12,721 nucleotides of DNA. Origin: an uncultured Emergencia sp. (GTDB lineage Bacteria; Bacillota; Clostridia; Peptostreptococcales; Anaerovoracaceae). Location: the NCBI GenBank assembly GCA_902476665.1, contig CABSEO010000018.1:1-12721 (forward strand), given 5' to 3'. Below the pieces are notes generated by a model. That model saw only the letters and a list, made by a program, of their open reading frames with translations. It was not told the DNA's origin and did no database searches. Each line of letters starts with the position of its first letter. Within the stretch, counting starts at the first letter, position 1. The position numbers were made by a program, and so were the translations under genes. Positions 7,373 to 12,721 of the stretch are shown in pieces.

Positions 7373-8145
7373 GTTATAAGGTAAGGCTGCAGACTTTTGA
7401 GGGTCCTTTCGATTTGCTGGTCTACCTCATTGAAAATGCGCAGATGAATATATATGATATAAAGATTTCGGAGATTACCGGTCAGTATCTGGATTACCTG
7501 AAAACTATGCAGGAGATGAATGTAACGGTGGGTACGGAATTTATGGTTCTTGCCGCAACACTGATCGATATTAAATCCAGAATGATTCTGCCTCGCGCTG
7601 CGCAGGAAAACGGGGAAAATACCGCAGAAGATCCCAGAAGTGAACTGGTGGAACGACTGCTGGAATATAAACGTTTCAAAAAGGGGGCAGAGATTCTGGC
7701 AGAGAGGGAAGCTGAAATGTCTCTGATTTATGAAAAGCCTCAGGAGGATATTTCTGCATATCTGGAAGAGCCGGACGAGTATCTGTCACTGGATATCAGA
7801 CAGTTTGCCTCAGCCTTTGAAATGTTTCTGCGAAAGAAAAAGAGGGAAGAGGATGTGAGAGCTCACTATACCCGTGTAGAACGTCAGAAAGCCACCATTG
7901 AGGGAAGAATGGACTATATCAGGCAGCGGTTCTGTTCTGCGCTGTCTAAAGGACTTCGGCGGCTCAGCCTTCGAGATCTGATTCCTGATAAAAAGGATCG
8001 CTATGATGTTGTTGTGACTTTTGTTTCTGTTCTGCAGATGATGAGAGACAAATATCTGGATGCGGAGCAGACTCACACTTATGGAGAGATTTTTGTCCTT
8101 CCGGGGCAAAAAGAAATGGAAGGGGCCGTAGAGCATGAACAGTAA
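7369..8145 (+). CDS. scpA: Segregation and condensation protein A (ScpA kleisin)
   Basis: Kleisin subunit of the SMC-ScpAB condensin, which loads on DNA near the origin and aligns sister chromosomes for segregation. It is 258 residues, near the usual 250. The N-terminal signature FEGPFDLLVYLIENAQMNIYDIKI (about residues 9-32) forms the helices that bind the SMC neck, followed by EFMVLAATLIDIKSRMILP. The middle is charged and variable (about 85-165), where ScpB binds. The C-terminal winged helix that binds the SMC head covers about 180-240 (LRDLIPDKKDRYDVVVTFVSVLQMM). A strong AGGAGGAGAAGGAG lies directly upstream, and the ATG overlaps the previous stop by 4 bases. Its place behind two transporters and mtnA is unusual in function but common in compact Clostridia operons. 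Confidence 0.95.
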   Translation: MSYKVRLQTFEGPFDLLVYLIENAQMNIYDIKISEITGQYLDYLKTMQEMNVTVGTEFMVLAATLIDIKSRMILPRAAQENGENTAEDPRSELVERLLEYKRFKKGAEILAEREAEMSLIYEKPQEDISAYLEEPDEYLSLDIRQFASAFEMFLRKKKREEDVRAHYTRVERQKATIEGRMDYIRQRFCSALSKGLRRLSLRDLIPDKKDRYDVVVTFVSVLQMMRDKYLDAEQTHTYGEIFVLPGQKEMEGAVEHEQ

Positions 8146-8734
8146 AAAAACTATCAAGTCCGCCTTGGAGTCTATGATGTTTATCTGGGGACAGCCTCTG
8201 GATGTGAAGACTTGTGCGGATTTGTTCAATATCAGTAAAGAAGATACCATGAACTGTTTTCTGGAACTGCAGGAAGAGTATGAACAGGAAGGCAGAGGCA
8301 TTACCATCAGACAGGTGGGAAAAGCTTTTCAGTTTGTAACCCGTGCAGAAAATGCAGAGTTCATAGAGCGTCTGTGTACGCCGGTCAAAGTGAAAAAGCT
8401 TTCTCAGTCAGCTTTGGAGGTACTGGCTATCATCGCCTATAAACAGCCTGTGACTAAAGGAGAAATTGACAGCATTCGGGGAATCAAGTGTGACCGGGTG
8501 ATTGACGGCCTGATGAAAAAGGAGCTGATCTGTGTCAAAGGACGGTCTGAGGGCATTGGAAGACCGATGCTTTACGGTACTACAGATACCTTTCTGAAAC
8601 AGTTTGGATTTACCTCGCTGAAGGAGCTGCCTGAGATTGAGGATATTGAAGGTGCTGTCGGATTTGAGGGGGAAACGGAAAATATGGAGCAAATATCTAT
8701 TGAAGAGGTGGAATATGGAGAAAGAGAAAATTAA
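8135..8734 (+). CDS. scpB: Segregation and condensation protein B (ScpB)
   Basis: Dimeric partner of ScpA in the SMC condensin, with two winged-helix domains. At 199 residues it has the usual length. Landmarks are ALESMMFIWGQPLDVKTCA (about residues 10-28) in the first winged helix, then KKLSQSALEVLAIIAYKQPV, TKGEIDSIRGIKCDRVIDGL and GRSEGIGRPMLYGTTDTFL in the second, and FGFTSLKELPEI closing the fold. The C-terminal tail of about 30 residues is acidic and variable. It overlaps scpA by 11 bases, with AAGGGG about 12 bases before the ATG, and is followed by a gene overlapping it by 20 bases. Confidence 0.95.
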   Translation: MNSKKTIKSALESMMFIWGQPLDVKTCADLFNISKEDTMNCFLELQEEYEQEGRGITIRQVGKAFQFVTRAENAEFIERLCTPVKVKKLSQSALEVLAIIAYKQPVTKGEIDSIRGIKCDRVIDGLMKKELICVKGRSEGIGRPMLYGTTDTFLKQFGFTSLKELPEIEDIEGAVGFEGETENMEQISIEEVEYGEREN

Positions 8735-9356
8735 GTGTCCGGGTTGCGGACATGAGATAATCATGAATCTGCATGAATTTGTAGATGTTACTACTGATCC
8801 GGACTATAAAGAACAGATTATAAACGGCCAGTTTTTTACAGTCAAGTGTCCTGAATGCGGTGATGAAACTCTGGCTGAATATCCAATCATGTATATGGAT
8901 CCGTCAAAAAAGCTGACTATTTATATGGCACCGGGGCATGATGACTCCTTGCTGGAACAGCTTAACAGCCTGGAACTTCCAGAGTCTGAGCTTGACGATG
9001 AAGCGGTATTCCGTGTAGTGGAAGGTGGAGCGGAACTGCTGGAAAAGCTGCTGATTTTTGAATGTGGCAGAGATGACAGGGTCATTGAACTGTATAAAGC
9101 GCTTGTTTATGAAAATATTAAAGACGAATGGCCTCATATCCGGAGAGAGGATCTGCTGTTTTTCCTTGACGGTGAAGAAGAGTATTTTATTGTGTGGGAT
9201 TATACCAATGCAGCGGGAGAGCAGCTGACCGTCAATCTGGATGAGGAACTCTATGACAAGCTGAAAGATGAATATTTACCGGCTTTGGCGGTTCCTGCCG
9301 GAAAGTATGTTGAGGTAGACTTCCGGTGGCTGGAGACAAAAGTCCAGGTAGAGTAA
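8715..9356 (+). CDS. CpXC-domain protein with a four-cysteine zinc ribbon
   Basis: Small cytoplasmic protein of 213 residues. The N-terminus holds two CPxC knuckles, CPGC (residues 8-11) and CPEC (45-48), expected to bind one zinc; this matches the CpXC domain. The rest (about 60-213) is acidic, mixed alpha/beta and without a motif I recognise. The function of the family is unknown. The ATG at 8715 is chosen because KIKCPGCG then sits at the usual N-terminus and AGAGGTGG lies at 8704-8711; a TTG-started reading from 8637 adds only the scpB tail in another frame. It overlaps scpB by 20 bases, so it is translationally coupled to the condensin genes. It is last in the operon. Confidence 0.85.
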   Translation: MEKEKIKCPGCGHEIIMNLHEFVDVTTDPDYKEQIINGQFFTVKCPECGDETLAEYPIMYMDPSKKLTIYMAPGHDDSLLEQLNSLELPESELDDEAVFRVVEGGAELLEKLLIFECGRDDRVIELYKALVYENIKDEWPHIRREDLLFFLDGEEEYFIVWDYTNAAGEQLTVNLDEELYDKLKDEYLPALAVPAGKYVEVDFRWLETKVQVE

Positions 9357-9521
9357 ATAAAATATGAGTGGAAATTAACTGTAATTCGTTTTTTCGTTTC
9401 CGGTCAACCACTTATCCTGACTGGTTCAAGGGGAAACGACCGGACAGATGGAATCTGATGATACCTAATTTTGAAAACGACTGTTCCGGTTAATCTTTCA
9501 CCGGAATTAATGTAGAATGTG
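9357..9521. other. Convergent intergenic region with several inverted repeats
   Basis: No open reading frame of note. TCGTTTCC (9394-9401) can pair with GGAAACGA (9432-9439) around an inner AACCA/TGGTT stem (9406-9410, 9422-9426). A competing pairing is CCGGTC (9400-9405) with GACCGG (9438-9443). A second hairpin is TTCCGGT (9484-9490) with ACCGGAA (9500-9506). None is followed by a T run. They could be a structured untranslated region, a small RNA or remnants of a lost element. I cannot tell which. Confidence 0.4.
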
Positions 9522-9564
9522 AAAAGGTCATTGCAGAATATGCAGTGACCTTTTGCTTTTTACG
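9522..9564. terminator. Bidirectional terminator between the cpxC operon and pucR-type gene
   Basis: AAAAGGTCATTGCA (9522-9535) pairs with TGCAGTGACCTTTT (9541-9554) around GAATA, 14 pairs with one G-T. On the + strand it continues into GCTTTTTA, and on the - strand the stem ends in TTTT. It lies at the convergent ends of the scp operon and the regulator gene, touching the last bases of the latter, so it can serve both. Confidence 0.8.
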
Positions 9565-11173
9565 CATCCTCTGCTGAAAGTTCCAGACGATAAAGTGATA
9601 CCGCCATGTAAATATCATAGGCCGCCGGCATTTTAGCCAGGTCACAGCCCAGCAGCGTGCGGATTCTGTTTAAGCGATATAAAACGGTATTTCTGTGTAC
9701 AAACATCAGTTCAGATGTTTTCTTCAGCACAGAATCTGCATCCAGCAGATAACACGCCAGGGTTTTAATCAGATCCGGATCGTGATCGGAAAGTACAGGC
9801 TCAAGAATCTGCAGACAACGTTCTTTCTCATGATCCAGAGACTGGCAGAGTCTGCGTATCTTTGAGGCATAGTGAACATCTTCTGCTGTGAAAAGTTTCT
9901 TTCGGGGATAAATTTTTCTGAGAATCTGTCTTCCTTCTGAATACTCCCGGTAAAATTCCGGAGCAAGTTCAAAGAGTCTTTCGCAGGTCCAAAGAGTACA
10001 GGTACTGATGGCCTCATTTTTGCTGAGAAAGTCACCGAGTTCTGCCTCTAAAAGCTGAGAACGCGGTTGTGTATCGGTGTGGTATAACAGCACAATATGA
10101 TTTCCCAGCATGTCACAGATGAGAGGGCAGGCCGCCTCATGAAACAGACTGCGAATCTCAGGAAGTAGTGCGGAAAAAGCATCTTCATATTCTGTATTCC
10201 TGCCTTTAAAGCCCTCAGATTCTAAAATCAGGACCCGGTTGTACAAATTTTTATCAATACCGGTGGAGCGGCAGATATGATCCGAAAGCTCTTTCTGACC
10301 GTCAAAAAGAGCAGGAATGATTGCCTCTTTGGAGGTTATGTTGAGATTGTAATTCCATAATGCAGTGAACAGCTGAATCAGCTCGGCAACCTCACTCATG
10401 ATAGCTGAATTAAGTTTGTTATGATGACTGACAGCACAGAGAATCAGTCTGTTCTGTTTCCTTTCTGTGAAAGGGGTACGGAAAAAGGAGATTCGGTGCT
10501 GTTCCTCAATTTGTGCAACTCCATTCAGATTCAGAACAGAGAAAACTTCTTTCACTATGTCCAAATCCTCATAGTTGTTCATAGGCCAGTAAGAAGATGC
10601 AATAATGTGATAGGACTCATCGCAGAGAAAGAAACTTGCTCTGCCGTAATCGCTGGCAAGACTCAGTGCAAGAGAAGGTGTCCGCTTTTCTTCTGCAGTC
10701 TGAGAAAGCCTTTCGATGGCACTGGTGACAAAGTGATTTTTCATACGCCGATCATAAAAGATGGCTTCCATAACATCGTTGATCACATCACTGTATTTCA
10801 GGCCCATATTTTTTTCCGGCAGCAGAATAATGGGAAAATCCAGCATGTCGGCTGTTTCTATCAGCCGTTTGTCCAGCGCTCCCAGGATAATATCGGAATA
10901 AAAGAGAACCAGACCGATATCTCCCCACCGTTTGCTTTTGCGTATCAGACTGCATTGTGCATCGACATCATTTCGAACGCAGAAAAAAGCAGAGATTAAC
11001 AGTTCATTTAATGCGATAAGATCATATTCCGGGCCATCTTCATTTTCGGCAGGATCATCAAATTCCAGCACCGAAACTGTGGATACGATATTATCCAGAC
11101 CTCCATGTCCCGCAATGACACGTCCCAGACTCAGGGATGGCAGCTTGAGACAATCTCTGACAGTAATACTCAT
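9560..11173 (-). CDS. PucR/CdaR-family transcriptional regulator
   Basis: DNA-binding regulator of 537 residues. The N-terminal PucR domain (about 1-125) is recognised by ITVRDCLKLPSLSLGRVIAG and by LDFPIILLPEKN near its end, and probably senses a small ligand. The middle (about 130-450) has the weakly conserved GGDEF-like fold of CdaR regulators. The C-terminus has the PucR-type helix-turn-helix: LACYLLDADSVLKKTSELMF followed by VHRNTVLYRLNRI (about 472-504). The family controls purine, allantoin, glycerate, proline or aminobutyrate use, often as an activator of the adjacent genes. It is divergent from a permease and a DUF917 gene, its likely targets. AGGAGGA sits 7 bases before the ATG (11171-11173, read on -). 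Family call is firm; ligand unknown. Confidence 0.92.
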   Translation of the reverse strand: MSITVRDCLKLPSLSLGRVIAGHGGLDNIVSTVSVLEFDDPAENEDGPEYDLIALNELLISAFFCVRNDVDAQCSLIRKSKRWGDIGLVLFYSDIILGALDKRLIETADMLDFPIILLPEKNMGLKYSDVINDVMEAIFYDRRMKNHFVTSAIERLSQTAEEKRTPSLALSLASDYGRASFFLCDESYHIIASSYWPMNNYEDLDIVKEVFSVLNLNGVAQIEEQHRISFFRTPFTERKQNRLILCAVSHHNKLNSAIMSEVAELIQLFTALWNYNLNITSKEAIIPALFDGQKELSDHICRSTGIDKNLYNRVLILESEGFKGRNTEYEDAFSALLPEIRSLFHEAACPLICDMLGNHIVLLYHTDTQPRSQLLEAELGDFLSKNEAISTCTLWTCERLFELAPEFYREYSEGRQILRKIYPRKKLFTAEDVHYASKIRRLCQSLDHEKERCLQILEPVLSDHDPDLIKTLACYLLDADSVLKKTSELMFVHRNTVLYRLNRIRTLLGCDLAKMPAAYDIYMAVSLYRLELSAEDA

Positions 11174-11336
11174 AGATGTTTCCTCCTGAAGTTATGGTAA
11201 CACGATTCTATTTTCATAGCAAATATTTTTATGCACGAGCACAAAAAAATAGCAAGATCTTATACGAAGGCTTAAAGACAAAATTATCAGAAAATGATAT
11301 ACTCTGTAAAAAGAAAATTCTGAAAGGAGAATGGCT
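11174..11336. promoter_or_regulatory. Divergent control region between the PucR-type gene and the permease operon
   Basis: AT-rich spacer with control signals for both directions. For the + strand: AAGACA (11275-11280), 17 bases, then TATACT (11298-11303) with an extended TG, and AAAGGAG (11323-11329). The last sits 7 bases before the ATG at 11337 but 1 base before that at 11331, so 11337 is the better start. TATCA-gaaaa-TGATA (11285-11299) is an inverted repeat overlapping the -10 and may be an operator. AAGATCTT (11254-11261) is a short palindrome. For the - strand the ribosome site is TCCTCCT (11181-11187 as read on +), and the promoter is weak: TTGCTA at 11255-11250 and TAAAAA at 11231-11226. 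Confidence 0.55.
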
Positions 11337-11552
11337 ATGGGAGAGAAACAAAAACACGTAGAAGCCAATGCACTGGCGCCTATTCCAAAAGAAGAGAGGC
11401 AGAGCTGGATATTGGCTGTTGTAAAAAGAAAGCTGGAAGAAAGGAGCGCTTCTGGCAGAAGCAATGCCTCTGGGAGAAGCGATTTTGTCAGGCGCACTGG
11501 GAAATCTGCTGGTTGTCATCTTTATGACCATTATCGGATTTCAGGGCAGTGA
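11337..11552 (+). pseudogene. N-terminal fragment of the NCS1-type permease, out of frame
   Basis: This reading has the proper expression signals of the permease gene: a promoter and AAAGGAG 7 bases before the ATG. Its first residues, MGEKQKHVEANALAPIPKEE followed by RQSW, resemble the cytoplasmic N-terminus of CodB-like NCS1 permeases just before helix 1. After about 11412 the translation becomes KRKLEERSASGRS and similar charged sequence with no membrane helix, and the permease continues in another frame from about 11443 (GALLAEAMPLGEAI). The segment between is too short to hold helix 1 in any frame, so a deletion of roughly 20 bases with a frame change is likely, or an equivalent assembly error. 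Only 11337-11412 is likely to be genuine coding sequence. Confidence 0.65.
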
Positions 11553-12576
11553 TCTGGGGCTGGCCTCCTGCACCCTTTCTGAGTCCTGCTTTGGAAAAAC
11601 AGGAGCAAGGTATCTGGTCAGCGTGGTTTTTGCCATAAATCTGGTTGGCTGGTTCGGTATTACTAATGAAATCTGTGGAGATGCTTTTACGAACTTTATG
11701 GCAGAGACTTTTAACATTCACTTTCCACTGCTGGCTTCCAATATTCTCTGGGGACTGATTATGCTGGTCACCGCAGTATACGGTATGCGTGCCATGGAAA
11801 AGCTCAACGCCATTTCAATACCGTTTCTGCTCATAGTGATGGCGGTGGGAACTGTTCTTGCTATTCGGGAATACGGCTTTGAAAGCGCCAATGCAGAAGT
11901 GGAAAGAGGAATGAGTTTTATGGCAGGTGTCAGTCTTGCCTTTGACTTTTATGCTGTTGGAGTTGTTACAGCTGCTGACGTTTCTCGTTTTCAGAGAAAC
12001 AGAGTTGAAACCGCAAAATCCACAATTTGGGGCGTGCTGCCTATCGCAGTGATTACCCTCTCACTGGGGGCGATTCTGACAAAGATCTCTAATGAATATG
12101 ATATCAGTATGGTGCTGATTCAGGTGGGACTTCCGTTTATGGGGATTTTATCGATTATTCTTTCTACCTGGACAACAAATTCCTCTAATATTTACAGTGG
12201 CGGCCTGGACGTGGTGATGGCTTTCAACCTGCCTGACCACCGGAGACGGGAAGTTACCATTGTTGCAGGTGTGATTGGAACATTACTGGGAGCTTTTGGC
12301 GTCCTGGATCACGTTGAGGCATTTCTCAGCTTTCTTGCATATCTGGTATGTCCTGTAGGTGGCGTTATGATTGCAGATTACTGGTTTGTGGGAAAAGGAA
12401 AGCCTCAGAACTGGCATTCTGTTGAGGGAACCTGCTGGGCGGGAGTGATCAGCTGGGCTATAGGCGCAGTAGCTGCTTATCTTCTGTCATATGCCTGGAC
12501 CGGAATCATTATATCGATGATTGCTTATGTAATCGTGGAACGTTTTATACCGTCTCAGTCGAGGGAGGAGAAGTAA
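11464..12576 (+). CDS. NCS1-family (CodB-like) permease, lacking helix 1; main part of a damaged gene
   Basis: Inner-membrane transporter of 370 residues, about 11 hydrophobic helices, similar to cytosine/purine/hydantoin permeases of the NCS1 family (usually 400-450 residues, 12 helices). Typical segments are EAILSGALGNLLVVIFMTII, NLVGWFGITNEICGDAF, AAVSRFQRN-like AADVSRFQRN, LSTWTTNSSNIYSGGLDV and VCPVGGVMIADYWF. Homology already begins before this ATG, at GALLAEA (11443), in frame with an upstream TAA at 11422, so the ATG is internal to the ancestral gene. Loss of helix 1 removes residues that bind Na+ and substrate in Mhp1, so the product is probably inactive. AAAGGAG at 11440-11446 could allow weak restart. 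It is followed 1 base later by the DUF917 gene and faces a PucR-type regulator, pointing to heterocycle uptake. Confidence 0.85.
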   Translation: MPLGEAILSGALGNLLVVIFMTIIGFQGSDLGLASCTLSESCFGKTGARYLVSVVFAINLVGWFGITNEICGDAFTNFMAETFNIHFPLLASNILWGLIMLVTAVYGMRAMEKLNAISIPFLLIVMAVGTVLAIREYGFESANAEVERGMSFMAGVSLAFDFYAVGVVTAADVSRFQRNRVETAKSTIWGVLPIAVITLSLGAILTKISNEYDISMVLIQVGLPFMGILSIILSTWTTNSSNIYSGGLDVVMAFNLPDHRRREVTIVAGVIGTLLGAFGVLDHVEAFLSFLAYLVCPVGGVMIADYWFVGKGKPQNWHSVEGTCWAGVISWAIGAVAAYLLSYAWTGIIISMIAYVIVERFIPSQSREEK

Positions 12577-12577
12577 G

Positions 12578-12721
12578 ATGCAGGAACTGACAAGGCAGGA
12601 TATGACGGATCTGCTTTACGGTTGCGGTGTTCTGGGTACCGGCGGAGGAGGCAGTGTGGAAGAAGGACTGTCCATGATGCAGGAACATTTTGACGCAGGA
12701 AAGACGCTGAAGCTGATTTCA
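12578..12721 (+). CDS. DUF917 family protein, 3'-truncated by window edge
   Basis: First 48 residues of a gene that runs off the window. The motif LLYGCGVLGTGGGGSVEEGL (about residues 13-32) is the N-terminal signature of DUF917 proteins, which usually sit beside hydantoinase/oxoprolinase A-type genes and act on related ring compounds; a thiohydantoin desulfurase is one described type. The ATG follows the permease stop by one base and has GGGAGGAG at about 12563-12570, a strong ribosome site. A hydantoinase-type gene is likely further downstream, but it is not visible here. Confidence 0.8.
   Translation, partial: MQELTRQDMTDLLYGCGVLGTGGGGSVEEGLSMMQEHFDAGKTLKLIS

Noticed and set aside
8637..8714. 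Upstream TTG start extending the CpXC protein by 26 residues
   Set aside because: The extra residues come from the scpB tail in another frame, and the ATG at 8715 has a good ribosome site and puts the first CPxC at the usual N-terminal place.
10421..10999. Open frame of 192 codons on the + strand opposite the PucR-type gene
   Set aside because: It is antisense to a clear family member, has no recognisable motif and no ribosome site, and is best explained as a shadow.
11331..11336. ATG at 11331 as the permease start
   Set aside because: AAAGGAG ends one base before it, which is too close; the ATG at 11337 has proper 7-base spacing.
1..12721. CRISPR array, tRNA or rRNA genes, insertion sequences, phage genes
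   Set aside because: No regularly spaced repeats, cloverleaf-like sequences, transposase motifs or terminal inverted repeats were found on either strand.

Overview
The window looks like chromosomal DNA from a low-to-mid-GC anaerobic Firmicute of class Clostridia. Pointers are the strong AGGAGG-type ribosome sites, the scpA-scpB pair, the MttB-superfamily methyltransferase typical of gut and acetogenic Clostridia, and overall protein character. A Lachnospiraceae- or Anaerovoracaceae-like gut bacterium is my best guess, but no marker gene fixes the family. A housekeeping operon sits between two accessory catabolic loci, each with one visibly damaged gene.

Left locus (1-4392, + strand): the 3' part of a non-pyrrolysine trimethylamine methyltransferase-family (MttB superfamily) gene, a hairpin terminator, a hydantoinase/oxoprolinase-family ATPase that changes reading frame near its C-terminus, and a neurotransmitter:sodium symporter (NSS) family transporter whose ATG overlaps the previous stop. 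A long nested hairpin and a clean intrinsic terminator close the locus. It reads as an uptake and demethylation/ring-opening cluster for a small methylated nitrogen compound; the substrate is unknown.

Central operon (about 4432-9356, + strand): a good sigma-70-type promoter precedes mtnA (5-methylthioribose-1-phosphate isomerase), two tandem EamA/DMT transporters, scpA, scpB and a small CpXC zinc-ribbon protein. Genes abut or overlap by 1 to 20 bases, so this is probably one transcript joining methylthioadenosine/5-deoxyribose salvage, metabolite export and the ScpAB part of the SMC condensin. The 203-base convergent gap after it holds several inverted repeats and a bidirectional terminator.

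Right locus (9560-12721): a PucR/CdaR-type regulator on the - strand is divergent from an NCS1-type (cytosine/purine/hydantoin) permease and the start of a DUF917 gene on the + strand. A promoter and a candidate operator lie in the 163-base divergent gap. This is a classic layout for regulated uptake and breakdown of a purine, hydantoin or related heterocycle. The permease has lost its first membrane helix through a frame change plus apparent deletion.

The strongest anomalies are the two frame disruptions in accessory genes (near 2570 and 11412-11443), the terminator placed 11 bases before the ATPase start codon, and the pairing of an MttB-family methyltransferase with a hydantoinase-like ATPase. 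No RNA genes, insertion sequences, CRISPR arrays or phage genes were seen.
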